Both the position numbers and the translations under genes were made by a program. Below, in pieces: positions 21,725-32,269 of a DNA stretch of 64,000 nucleotides; position 1 is the stretch's first letter, and each line of letters starts with the position of its first letter. Below the pieces are notes generated by a model, which did no database searches, was not told the origin of the DNA, and saw nothing but the letters and a program-made list of their open reading frames with translations. This DNA is from Catonia carolina (Eukaryota; Arthropoda; Insecta; Hemiptera; Achilidae), in the NCBI GenBank assembly GCA_035578175.1, contig JAQMRL010000003.1:92916469-92980468 (forward strand). The letters are read 5' to 3'.

Positions 21725-23095
21725 TAGGGTGCTTCAACAACAGGCACACATGACTACCAAACTTAAAAATACAGGAAATTTCTATCCCACATTTAGGTAG
21801 CTATAAAACTGAAACTTCTTTTAAAATACCAATTTTATACTTACTTACAATTGAAATATATATAAAATTAGTGTTTTAAAGGAATTTTAAGTTTTAGAGA
21901 TTCCTAAATGCTAAATAAAAACTTCCTGTATTTTAAAGTTAGGTCGTCAGGAATGGTTAGCCTGGGTCTTTGCAAGACTACACCTCATTTAGAAGTGTAA
22001 ATGAGGTGTAGTCTTGTACAGACTCAGGCCAACCATTCCTGACTACCAAATTAAAAAATACAGGAAGTTTCTATTCAGCATTTAGGAATCTCTAAAACTT
22101 AAACTTCTTTTACAACACCAATTTTATATATGCTGTATTTCAACTGTAAATAAATATAAAAACAGAAGTATATATTTTAAAAACTGTTTGAAAAATAATA
22201 AAACAAACATACAGTTTGATATTTCTTTTTAATCCCTAATGTGTAGGGGTTATACGTTGCAATCTGTTCAGTAACAATAATCAACCCCATGACCCAATGA
22301 GATGATATATATGATGTGTAAATGAGGTGTAGTCTTATACATACTCAGGCCAACCAATCCTGACTACCGAATTAAAAAATACAGAAAGTTCCTATTCAGC
22401 ATTTAGGAATCTCTAGAACTTAAACTTTCTTTAAAACACCAATTTTAATATTTCAACTGTAAATAAGTAAAAATTGGCGTTTTAAAGGAAGTTTAAGTTT
22501 TAAAGCTTCCTAAATACGGAATAGAAGCTTCTTGTATTTTTAAGTTAGGTAGTCAGAAATGGTTGATTGAGTCTGTACAAGACCACACCTTATTTACACG
22601 TCATACACATCATTCTCATCTCATTAGGTCATGGGGTTGCTTTCTGTTACTGAACAGATTGCAACGTATAACCCCTAGACATTAGGAATTAAAAAAAAAT
22701 CAAAATGTATGTTTGTTTTATTACTTTACTAACAGGTTTTAGTAATGTATACTTCTGTTTTTATACTTATTTACAGTTGAAATACAATATATATATAAAA
22801 TTGGTGTTTTAAAAGAAGTTTAAATTTTAGGGGTTCCTAAAAGCTGAGTATAAACTTCCTGTATTTTAAAATTAGGTAGTCAGTAATGGTTGACTGAGTC
22901 TGTACAAAACGATACCACATTTACACGTCATACACATCATTCACATCTCATTAGGTCATGGGGTCAAGGGGGTTGCTTATTGTTCTTGAACTGAACAGAT
23001 TGCAATGTACACACATTAGGGATATAAAATTTCAACTGTATGTTTGTTTTATTACTTTACTAACAGTTTTTAGAAATGTATACTTCTGCACTATT
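21725..23095. repeat. Nested foldback / long imperfect palindrome
   Basis: One approximately 130-bp arm ('aaatgaggtgtagtcttg..', '..gactacc..aatacaggaagtttctattcagcatttaggaatctc..', '..aaaacaccaatttta') occurs six times in both orientations. Forward arms: about 21749-21845, 22002-22135, 22319-22450. Inverted arms: about 21864-21990, 22470-22620, 22795-22925. The block 21995-22930 forms a palindrome with arms near 470 bp centred at about 22455. An extra hairpin sits on its left and a partial direct copy of the right arm on its right (22930-23095). No transposase is encoded. Confidence 0.8.
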
Positions 23096-23099
23096 AATA

Positions 23100-24150
23100 A
23101 ATTAGATATTTATATTAAGCGATGATTTGTGCGAAGATATCGTAAATGACTCACGGGTAGAGTACGTTAGAAAGACTCCCACAAGTAATAATTATTTTAA
23201 TTTAAAAAGAATTTATTTTTGGTGTTCCTGGGTTGGGGATTGCTGGATAATAAAAGAGGTTTCGTACGTATAAGTTGGTTTTCGATAACAAAATGTTTAA
23301 TATGAATGAATAGGTTAAGAAAAGATTATAATAAAAGCGTTTACAGGCCGAATCTTTCTGAGCTCAATAAAAACTTATATTATACTTTTTAAACGTTACA
23401 AATTCGTTTTGGTCGCCAAAACCTGTGACAATTTTTTTTAAACCAGTAACAAAGTTCATGTTTCCACGTAGCTTTACTTTTTTTGATTTTAGTGATCATT
23501 AACTTTCATGAGTTTATGAATTTAATGCGCTTTTATATTATTTTTAATTCCAAAATTAAAAAGCGAATTAAAAGCCTTTTTAAAAGCTAATAAATTTGGA
23601 ATTTTTTCTCCCCTTTGAGTTCGAATACTGTTACTAGTTTATTTTTTCATCAATTTTATCTCTTGAAGACAACTAGAAAATTTTATAATAATGTCATATA
23701 TTAAGGAGCCCTTTCAAACTAACACGTAGTCGATTTTAAATCACGTACTTCCTTGACTCGAAATTCAAAATTTTCCCCCGAGGGCTTCCAAAAAATGTGA
23801 GTGGAAATATTAAATACCTTATCCTTCATATTGAATAATTTTAGAATTATTGAATAATTTAGGCCTATCCTAAAAAAATTACCTACTGTACATAAAGATT
23901 TACTACCGGTTTTTTGTACTTTACATTGAATTGTCACCTATTACAAAAGTTTTGGATCACCCTGTTTATATTCCATTAGATATTAAGTTTGTATTGGTAC
24001 TACTGATAAGCAAATAATTGCATGCAGCTTTTATTGTTCGCTATTATTATCGTAAGCTGACACAGAGCGACAATTAATGCATATATGATGCAACTTTACT
24101 GTAGATGTCAAACTGGCTTTTTAAGCCAGCAATTTATTTTATTATAAATA
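23100..24150. other. AT-rich, no gene seen
   Basis: No gene or element recognised. Short open frames are of low-complexity composition. Confidence 0.45.
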
Positions 24151-24171
24151 ACATAATTTATAATAAATACT

Positions 24172-25890
24172 TCTTCTTCTTCTTCTTCTTCAGCTTTTCC
24201 CTTCCTCAGGGGTCGCTGTTCCGTACTCTTCTCCTCCACTCCCTCCGATCCACCACATCCTCCTCGCTCAGGCCCTTCTCCCTCAAGTCGTCCGCCACGG
24301 CGTCTCTCCATCTTCTCCGGGGTCTCCCCCTCCCTCTCACCCCATCCACCACCAATCCATCCACAACCCTCCCCACATACTCCTCCTCCCTACGCATCAA
24401 ATGTCCATACCACTGCAGCCTTCGTTCCTGAACCTTCTTGGACACTTCTATCACTCCCACAGACTCCCTTACCACCTCATTCCGTATCCTATCTTTCCTA
24501 GTCTTCCCCTGCATCCACCTCAACATCCTCATTTCCGCAACCTCCAACTTGTTTCCCTGTCTCCTCGTCATAGGCCAAGTCTCACTACCATATAACAATG
24601 CCGGTCTAATCACTGTCTTATATATCTTTCCCTTCATTTTTGTCCCAATCCTTCTGTCACACAATACACCTGTCATTCGCCTCCAGTTATTCCATCCAGC
24701 TTGTATTCTATGGTTAATTTCCTCCTCCAGTCCTCCACTCTCGGTGAGGCATGAACCAAGGTACTTGAAACACTTAACCCTTCTCACCACTTTATTCAGC
24801 AAACACACCCCTCCACTCTTATCCTCACCTCCAAACCATAGGTATTCAGTCTTTTCCCTGCTGATCCTCAGGCCTCCCTCCTCTAATACCTCTCTCCAAC
24901 TTTCCAGTTTCCTCTCCACTATATCCCTGGTTTCTCCCACCAGCACAATGTCATCCGCAAAAAGCATTGTCCAGGGTGCCTGCTCTCTCACCCCTTCAGT
25001 AAGTGTATCCATAACCAAGTTGAATAGATATGGGCTCAAAGCAGAGCCTTGATGCAGACCCACAGTCACTGGAAAACTCTCTGTTACTCCCACACAGGTT
25101 CTTACTCTGGTGCCCACTCCATCATACATGTCCTTCACCAATCTTACATACCTCTCAGACACCCCCTTCATCCTCATGCATCTCCATAGTTCCTCTCTTG
25201 GGACGGTATCATAGGCCTTCTCAAGGTCTATAAATACCAGGTGCAGGTCCCTTTTCTTCTCGCCATATTTCTCCAGCAATTGCCTTAAGGCAAAAAGTGC
25301 ATCAGTCGTGCTTCTTCCCGGCATAAAACCATACTGTTCCTCACCCATCACCGTCTCCTCCCTCACTCTTTTGTCTACTATTCTCTCCCATAACTTTAGT
25401 GTGTGTGACATTAACTTAATCCCTCTGTAATTTTTGCATTCTTGGATATCACCTTTCTCTTTATATATTGGTACCACAACACTCTCTCTCCATGCTTTTG
25501 GCATCCTTTCCTCTCTGTATATTCTGCCCATCAAGTCACACAGCATCTCCACTCCTTCCTCTCCCAAGGCCTTCCATGCTTCCACTGGTATGTCATCCGG
25601 TCCCACTGCTTTACCATTTTTCATTTTTCCCAAAGCGTCTAAGACTTCCCCCCTTCCAATTTCCTCAATTTCCTCCTGATTTGGGGTTCCATCTCCTCTG
25701 TTCCCTGTGTAGCGTTCTTCATTCAGTAACTGGCAAAAGTAATCCTTCCATCTGTTCTTTATCTCTTCATCCGTTCTCAACACCACTCCATCTGAGCTCT
25801 TAACCTGTCGTACATGCGTAAAATCCTTTGATGATTTATCCCTTGCCTTAGCAATACTATACAGCCTTTTAATTCCTTCTGTATATCTAT
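24172..25890 (-). mobile_element. RTE-type LINE, 5'-truncated, recent insertion
   Basis: Flanked by a perfect 19-bp target-site duplication: ATAATTTATAATAAATACT at 24153-24171 and 25891-25909. The 3' end is a (GAA)n tail, seen as TTC repeats from 24172. The 5' truncation point lies within the linker before the reverse transcriptase, so the endonuclease is absent. The coding region has no frameshift or stop, and together with the exact duplication this indicates a young insertion. Confidence 0.93.
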
Positions 25891-25930
25891 ATAATTTATA
25901 ATAAATACTAATTATAATAAATAAAGCCAA
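24206..25930 (-). CDS. RTE-type reverse transcriptase (truncated, intact frame)
   Basis: Reverse transcriptase of an RTE-clade retrotransposon. Of its 574 residues, the first 14 or so are translated from target DNA and the duplication; the LINE-derived part starts at about 25890 with YTEGIKRLYSIAKARD. Motifs in order: KNRWKDYFCQLLNEE, NGKAVGPDDIPVEAWK, NYRGIKLMSHTLKLWERIV, EQYGFMPGRSTTDAL, HLVFIDLEKAYDTVPRE (catalytic Asp near residue 236), GLHQGSALSPYLFNLVMD, TMLFADDIVLVGET (FADD near residue 323), ISREKTEYLWFG and KCFKYLGSCL. The C-terminal region contains LLYGSETW, WYGHLMRR and GRGRPRRRWRD. The reverse transcriptase is complete, but without the endonuclease it is unlikely to retrotranspose. 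Several long open frames on the opposite strand are shadows. Confidence 0.92.
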   Translation of the reverse strand: MALFIIISIYYKLYRYTEGIKRLYSIAKARDKSSKDFTHVRQVKSSDGVVLRTDEEIKNRWKDYFCQLLNEERYTGNRGDGTPNQEEIEEIGRGEVLDALGKMKNGKAVGPDDIPVEAWKALGEEGVEMLCDLMGRIYREERMPKAWRESVVVPIYKEKGDIQECKNYRGIKLMSHTLKLWERIVDKRVREETVMGEEQYGFMPGRSTTDALFALRQLLEKYGEKKRDLHLVFIDLEKAYDTVPREELWRCMRMKGVSERYVRLVKDMYDGVGTRVRTCVGVTESFPVTVGLHQGSALSPYLFNLVMDTLTEGVREQAPWTMLFADDIVLVGETRDIVERKLESWREVLEEGGLRISREKTEYLWFGGEDKSGGVCLLNKVVRRVKCFKYLGSCLTESGGLEEEINHRIQAGWNNWRRMTGVLCDRRIGTKMKGKIYKTVIRPALLYGSETWPMTRRQGNKLEVAEMRMLRWMQGKTRKDRIRNEVVRESVGVIEVSKKVQERRLQWYGHLMRREEEYVGRVVDGLVVDGVRGRGRPRRRWRDAVADDLREKGLSEEDVVDRREWRRRVRNSDP

Positions 25931-25938
25931 AGAAAATA

Positions 25939-26097
25939 CGACGTGTGGTTATTAAATAACAAGACTGACTTTGTAAAAAATTTTATTTTTATTTCATACA
26001 TAAAGGCATGCATTAAAGGTGACAATAAGTGATTATGTACAAAATTAAAATTAAATTTATTACAACGTCAGTCTCGTTATTTAATAGCCACACCTCG
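25939..26097. mobile_element. Mariner-type MITE, 159 bp
   Basis: TIRs of about 35 bp: the left 'cgacgtgtggttattaaata' and the reverse-complemented right 'cgaggtgtggctattaaata', both continuing 'ac.agactgac'. TA flanks each side (25937-25938 and 26098-26099). The TIR sequence resembles mariner ends. It has no coding capacity and sits about 30 bp from the RTE insertion. Confidence 0.85.
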
Positions 26098-26410
26098 TAT
26101 AATAAAAGAAATATAAATTTATAATGAAATATCAATTTAAATAAATGGCCGTTTTGATTCCAGTGCCTTTTCTTTTAGACCCACGTTTTCTCCATCATAA
26201 GCGATCAGAAAGAGGTGCGTGTCTGCCCAAGCGGTGCGACTGGATACTTTACTCTCTCGGTGGGCGAGGATTGAATGAACTAGAGACACACTCACAACCT
26301 CATCTAATCATCTTCATACTTCACAATCTAGGACTCATAATCCTATGTGTAAGAAGTAATCTCTACAAATATTCCAAGAAAACATCAATCACGCTGTAGC
26401 GATCATGGAT

Positions 26411-26737
26411 CAATGTCGAACAAATTTCCCTACCACAGAAAGTAATGCTTTGGAAAAATCCACCACTGCCAAATACTGGAAAAATCGAAAACAACAACAA
26501 TCGAAATCCAACAAATCTGTATTAACGTGTTCCAAAGTAGTCGTAACGCAAAAAAATATTAACTTTTATGATCCGAATTAAAAAATATATTTTAAAAACT
26601 ACTTTAGACTTTGGCTTTTACAAAACGATTGTTGGTCGTGGCTGATCAAAGTTTTCCGTGAACTAAAAAAGACACCGTGAGTCCATCTTGCTGCCGCGGA
26701 CTATTAACACGGGTATGCACCGAATGGTCGTTTCCGT
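26411..26737. repeat. Tandem duplication, unit 1 (327 bp)
   Basis: The unit begins CAATGTCGAACAAATTTCCC and ends ATGGTCGTTTCCGT. It is followed immediately by what looks by eye like an identical second unit. The unit has no recognised coding or transposon features. Confidence 0.92.
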
Positions 26738-27064
26738 CAATGTCGAACAAATTTCCCTACCACAGAAAGTAATGCTTTGGAAAAATCCACCACTGCCAAA
26801 TACTGGAAAAATCGAAAACAACAACAATCGAAATCCAACAAATCTGTATTAACGTGTTCCAAAGTAGTCGTAACGCAAAAAAATATTAACTTTTATGATC
26901 CGAATTAAAAAATATATTTTAAAAACTACTTTAGACTTTGGCTTTTACAAAACGATTGTTGGTCGTGGCTGATCAAAGTTTTCCGTGAACTAAAAAAGAC
27001 ACCGTGAGTCCATCTTGCTGCCGCGGACTATTAACACGGGTATGCACCGAATGGTCGTTTCCGT
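26738..27064. repeat. Tandem duplication, unit 2 (327 bp)
   Basis: Same sequence as 26411-26737, offset by exactly 327 bp, with no difference seen by eye. It is either a very recent tandem duplication or an assembly redundancy. Confidence 0.92.
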
Positions 27065-28500
27065 TCAAACATCTTTTTTCCTAAAAATAAAAAAAAAATT
27101 GTATAAACTTAATAAACACTATAATTTGAACACATTTTTTACAAAACGTTAGTTTATCGATACTTATCAAAATAATAAACATTTTTATTATTGGAATTAT
27201 TAAATTTTAAATAAATTTTTTTAATGCTTTACTTTAATTTCTTTAACGCATTTTTTTCAGCATTATTTATTTGTTTTTACAGAAAAACTAGTTTTTCGTA
27301 ATATACTGACGCAGTTTGGCCGATCTATTTTATTGTTTTACAAAGGGTATAATTTTATTCCTAGAATACGAAATGTTTCAATATCCTGAAGGCTTAATTT
27401 AACATTATAATTATTAGTTATGATTTAATATTATCCTTCTTGTCATTATAATGAGCAGAATTGTTTATTGGCGTAGTTCCCCAGAAATATAAAAATATGA
27501 AGTAATTTAAGTTTCCAGAGAACACATTTTCAGCCTGGGACAAAAATTGTAATTTCTTGCACTGGGTTATCCACGACATGTAGCCGTTGCAAGGTAAATA
27601 ATTCAAGAACTAATACAGTTTTTGTAAGCTCGCTGATGGCTTCCAAACATGAACCGTTGGATGTACTTATTAAATGTCAAAACCTTAAAGTAAAAAAACG
27701 AAATGGGGTTTTCTAAATACTAAATCTACAAATTTTTAGAAAAACTTCTGTAAGTTGTAAAAATCATACAACTTTGATCTTTCGAAAATAAGTTTAGTTC
27801 ATTCGTTACTTTAATAACGTAAATATCTAAATGCTAATTTATTTATTTGGTTACGGATTTTATTATATATTTCAGTTGTTAATAAAATGTATTTATGAAC
27901 TGCGTTGAAATAAGTAAATAAATTTTTATTATATTTAAAAAGTTATCTCAGGTTTAGGGATAATAACCTAATAAAATTGGACGAAGTAAAATATAAAACC
28001 CAAGTCAAAATCGGGGTAAACAGAAAGATACATTCAAGACGAAACAAAATGCAATGTGGGAAAGGCAGAAATGAGATGTGAGTCATTGGCACAAATAGTT
28101 ACAAGAAAGCAATGGTGAAATTTATTCTGAGGGAAAAGGAGGTTAGTGATATTAGATGGAAAAACACTATAGAAAAGATTGAAAATACATAATTTTTCTT
28201 TAATCCTTTAAGCTAGAATATTAGATTCAGAAAAAAGCTTAGAAATTCAGTGTTGTCAGTCAAAGTAAAACCAAAAAATCGAAGAGGACACGAGTACAAG
28301 AATATTTATTAAACAATAACTGGTTTTAAAATTTACATCTAACATTTTTAAGTTAAGTTCACAAAAACTAAACAAACCGAGAAATTAGTTTGTTAAATTA
28401 GTTTTTTTATCTATTGTCAGTTGACATTTTATGTGTAACAAATTGAAAAAGTTTCAGTAGTATTGACCAACGCCACTTGATTTAACCCATCCCATATTAC
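27065..28500. other. AT-rich, no gene seen
   Basis: No gene or element could be identified. A purine-rich plus-strand segment at about 27960-28200 may be a decayed retroelement linker but carries no diagnostic motif. Confidence 0.4.
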
Positions 28501-28535
28501 TCCACTTCATTTTAAGATCAGAATTCAATTTCCAA

Positions 28536-28650
28536 TAGCTGATTGGTTAACAAGTTAGTCACGTGACTAGAATTCTATGGTCGATTCATTTTCATTCTCT
28601 GTATAAATAACCTCCTCATTCAACCAAGTACGTTTTGGACCCTTACGGAA
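28536..28650 (+). promoter_or_regulatory. Promoter-like cluster: CCAAT, E-box palindrome, TATA
   Basis: Within about 110 bp are an inverted CCAAT box (GATTGG, 28541-28546), a perfect 14-bp palindrome TAGTCACGTGACTA (28556-28569) containing the CACGTG E-box, and TATAAATA (28602-28609). A CATT/TTCA initiator-like stretch follows about 15-25 bp later. The order and spacing fit a Pol II promoter, either of an unrecognised gene or of a decayed element. No downstream coding exon was recognised. Confidence 0.3.
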
Positions 28651-28659
28651 TCAATCAGA

Positions 28660-30230
28660 AATTAAGCTAGATAATGAAAGTTTTTTAGTCTGTAATAACA
28701 TCATACTAACAATTTTATAAAATTTAGATTTTTTAAAGCAATGACGTAATAACACTAAATTATCTGTAACCTGTGCAAATTAATTCGCACAATAATACTA
28801 ATTTATTCTTAATACCCAATTTTACAATTGCATTAACGCTTATAGTATTATTTCGCGATGGTTGTATCAGTGTTCTTCATGAAATAAGATATGCACCTAA
28901 ATAAACAATTCCCATCACCATACTGCCCTTCAAAACTAACTCAATACAACGTCGCCGCTGGAATAGTACTACTATGAAAACTTTTATTCAATTATTTTAT
29001 TATAATACTTAACTAAATTTCGTTACGACTTTTGCCAATATTCGTTTTCGGATTTTTTTTTCAGAATCCCGACTTTTACCATCATTTTTACAATCAAACA
29101 AAAAAACGTTAATCCGTTTGGTAGAACACAGTATGTAATTTCCATTTATGATACATTGGACCAGATTTTACGTTTTAAATATTTTATAACTGTAAGACTT
29201 GTAGCGACATAAAAATATATTGTTTCTTTTAATGTAATAAATTAATACATCGTGTCAAAAAATAAAAAATAATGTGACGGATAAATTGTTAAATTAATGG
29301 GTACAATTAGTAGTTGTCAAGTCAGGCGTTTGTCGGGAAAAGACCGACATCGTAACAATAAACTTTAAAGTAAATTTATGGATTATTGAAAATAAACTTT
29401 TACAAAAATTTAAACACGTGCGAGGTTACTGACTTTATCAAAGTACTTGGACCGATGAAGTCGGTTAAGATATAGTTGAATGTGATTGGTTGAAAATTTT
29501 GAATCCTGAGATGTGATTGGATATTATAAATTTTATAAATAATTTCAAGGTGAAATTAAAAACGACGCTTCTTAAAAATTATAAACGGAAGGAGAGTTCA
29601 ACTTTGGCAGTCCTACGGAGAGGATGTATGCTCCGTACGCGTAAGAGTAACAATGTGCTTCAATAATAGGCTACATTAGTATAACATCTATAAGTTAAAT
29701 AATTAGTTTGAAATTAGAACATCTTGTTTAAAAATACATATAATGCTCAACGAATAATTTAAACTTAACAACCAAAGCGAATGATTTTAATTACATCGTA
29801 TGAACTTCACTGGACAACCACGGAACTTCGAAAAGCCCATGGCAGGTATTTCTAAAGTAATTAATATTCTGTACAGAAATTATTTAAAACATAAACAGTA
29901 ATAATTAAAACTTAAAGCGCTATTTTATTTTATTTTATTTTGTAATGAAACACAATTTAAAAATTGTTATTTTGTAGATCCTGTGTGTAAAATAATAATT
30001 ATTTCGTATATCATTAAACTTATATTTTTATGTATAAATGTGTTTTGTTTCATTATTCAACTTTTTCTATACAACGAAAATAGTCGTGGTCACGAACCCA
30101 CAAATAACATATCTTTTGGTAAATATTAAAAATTATTTAAAATCTCTACAAGTATTTAACATACACTGGTGGGGAGTAGTAATAGTCAATTTTCTTCAGA
30201 CTTTAACTTAAGTTAACTTCCACCTATGTT
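28660..30230. other. No gene seen; two CCAAT-like boxes near 29.5 kb
   Basis: Mostly AT-rich. At 29480-29540 two GTGATTGG words precede TATAAATTTTATAAAT and a GC-richer stretch (29585-29650), which could be another weak promoter-like region. No coding sequence is supported. Confidence 0.3.
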
Positions 30231-30239
30231 AACTAACTT

Positions 30240-30865
30240 ATGATAATCCATACTAATCTCGTAAAGAGAGTTAGCAAGTATCAATATTTAGGTACAATTG
30301 TGAATGAAGATAATGATCACACAGCCGAAATAAACAGAAGAATAGAGATGGCTCGTTCTGCATTTGTTAAAATGAAAAACTTTTTAATAGATAAATTCTT
30401 TAGCCTAGACCTGAGATTGAGGATGGTTCGATGTTAAATCTTCTCAACAGTGTTATATGGCGCAGAAGTTTGGACGTTAAAGAAGATGAATAATAGATGC
30501 GCTTGAGCTTCGGTTGCACAGGCGCAAGCCAAAAATACCCTGAATGGATAAAGTACCCAACGAGACAGTCTTGAGGAGAATGGGAACAGAAAAGGAGCAT
30601 GTTTAGGCCATTAAAAAAAGGAAAATGGAATATCTGGGTCGTATTATGCGTGGACCAAGATATGAAATGCTTTGCTTGATAATACAAGGCAAGATTCAGG
30701 GGAAGAGAAATATGAGAAGAAAAATAACTTTTTGGTTGAAGAATCTTCGCGACTGGTTTCATTGTACCTCAGCGGAGTTGTTCAGAGCCGTAGTGTCTAA
30801 GGTCTGAATAGCCATCATGATTGCCAACCTCCGGTCGGAGAGGGCACGTTAAGAAGAAGAATATT
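30240..30865 (+). pseudogene. RTE-type reverse transcriptase, C-terminal remnant
   Basis: Thumb and C-terminal region of an RTE reverse transcriptase in several frames. Readable text: KYQYLGTIVNED (motif E), then VLYGAEVWTLKK after a stop, a decayed stretch, MEYLGRIMRGPRYEMLCLII, and LKNLRDWFHCTSAELFRAVV. It ends with a short GAA-rich tail (30850-30862). The C-terminus is clearly of the same subfamily as the better preserved copy at 49175-50258 (compare LREWTGKTSAELFRIAVSK). Several stops and frameshifts make it inactive. Confidence 0.85.
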
Positions 30866-30994
30866 GTAACTGATCTCCGTATGGCCGAACCACTGATTTA
30901 ATAAGAGTACGGCCAGATAATTGAATTTACTAATAGATACCATTGTTTAATTAAATACAAGTAAATAACTACATTATTAAGTAACACCGTACAT

Positions 30995-31090
30995 TTAAGT
31001 ATGGAAAATAGTTGCCACAGTGGTGTTAGTCTACAAAGCAGAAGGTCCCAGGTTCGGTTCCCGGCTAGGCTCTGAAAATTATTACAAATT
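30995..31090 (+). mobile_element. tRNA-type SINE family S2, partial
   Basis: Head with 'tagtctacaaagc' and a B-box GGTTCGGTTCC (31051-31061), followed by the family's 'ctaggctctgaaaattattacaaatt' tail start. It lies just upstream of the Helitron 5' end at 31115. Confidence 0.6.
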
Positions 31091-31114
31091 AAAATCTATT
31101 GACGTGACTTTCAA

Positions 31115-32264
31115 TCTATACTAATATAGTAAAGAAGAAACGTCTGTTTGTTTGTTTGTTTGTATGAGGTAATCTCAGAAACTACTGGACTGATTTTAAA
31201 AAAATCTTTCATTGTTGCATAGCTTAGAGCTTCCTGATCAATATAGGCTATTTTGCAACTTTAAGTAACTTTATGTCCATGACAGACAGGTGGAGTGTCA
31301 AATTTTTTACACTCAATCTGTTCGTTGCAGGGCTAAAATAAATAGTTCTGTTTCTTAACACATGGTCAGCCAATTAAATGACTGAATCATTTAAGAACAG
31401 AAGAGGTAGAGGTGTAAAAGACACTGATCCGAGTTTCTCCTCTGAAAGTAATGAATTTCATTATACGGCCAGACCCTGTGGTGAATGAAGTGAAGGTGTC
31501 ATTTGCAGAGTGGAAAATATGTGCTTTTCAGAGGGCCCGGCATGCTGATAAGCGTACTTTCCCACTCAGTGAGGAAGGCAATGGTAAACCACCTCACTCC
31601 TCGTTTTACTTAGTAAAACCTCTACAGGTTCAAACCAGCCTTTCGGCTGATGACCTAAACAACAAGTAACTTTAATTAAGTAAGTTAAGCAACTTAAACT
31701 GTGACGATGTCGCATTTTTTAGTTTATCGGGTGCATAGCACTTTTTTGTAAGTCCTCTGGATGGTGTATTTTTTGGGCTAGAAGCACGATTCAACTTTTT
31801 TATTTCATAGAGAAACGAGAAGTATAACATTCGATTCCAAAAAACATTAAAAATTCGGAAATATTCAAAATTTTTATTTTTGTACTGTATTTCATTTATA
31901 TGTTTTCATTCGACAGGTAGTGAATGAGTCATATATTTCCAATTATTCTGCGTACGCACCCACGTATTACTGTCTCTTATCTCAGCTATATATCAACTAT
32001 CTCTTGCTTTTCCATCGGTATTCTTCTATGAATTCTACTCAATTCTGTTAAATCGCAGGGACAAACATTTAAAACGGTGGGCATCGATTTGAGACAAGAG
32101 TGCTTCCTTCACTCGGACTTTCTAGAGCTGGAAGTACAGAAAAACAATTTATTTTGCTACCACAGGCCAACGAAACCACAAATATTGTATAAAGAGAGGT
32201 TTCAAAATAATTCAATGAGGCCTACATTAGCTGCTGTGAAGCGAAGCGAACGGGGGTTGCTAGT
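31115..32264 (+). mobile_element. Non-autonomous Helitron with a nested SINE
   Basis: The 5' end TCTATACTAATATAGTAAAG is preceded by A, and the 3' end is ...GGGGGTTGCTAG followed by T, as expected for Helitrons (A|TC...CTRR|T). The early sequence (GTTTGTTTGTTTG, then 'aactactggactgatttt') is typical of insect Helitron 5' regions. No Rep/helicase coding is present. The 390-bp SINE at 31274-31663 with its 11-bp duplication interrupts the element, so the Helitron itself is about 750 bp and older than the SINE. The interior open frame at 32077-32295 is not recognised. Confidence 0.65.
31274..31663 (+). mobile_element. SINE-like repeat family S3, complete copy
   Basis: Flanked by an exact 11-bp duplication AAGTAACTTTA (31263-31273 and 31664-31674), so both ends are defined: start TGTCCATGACAGACAGGTGG, end 'ggctgatgacctaaacaac'. 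The interior matches 47362-47705 and 56636-57010 (both minus) and 51745-52090 (plus), including 'aatagttctgtttctta', 'gcatgctgataagc' and 'aaccagc.tt..ggctgatgac'. A tRNA-like A-/B-box pair is possible near the start (GGTTCC-type word in other copies). The open frame at 31451-31669 lies within the SINE and is not a gene. Confidence 0.8.
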
Positions 32265-32269
32265 AGTAA

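Noticed and set aside
24105..25803. Several long plus-strand open frames (serine/proline/leucine-rich)
   Set aside because: They are antisense shadows of the RTE reverse transcriptase on the minus strand.
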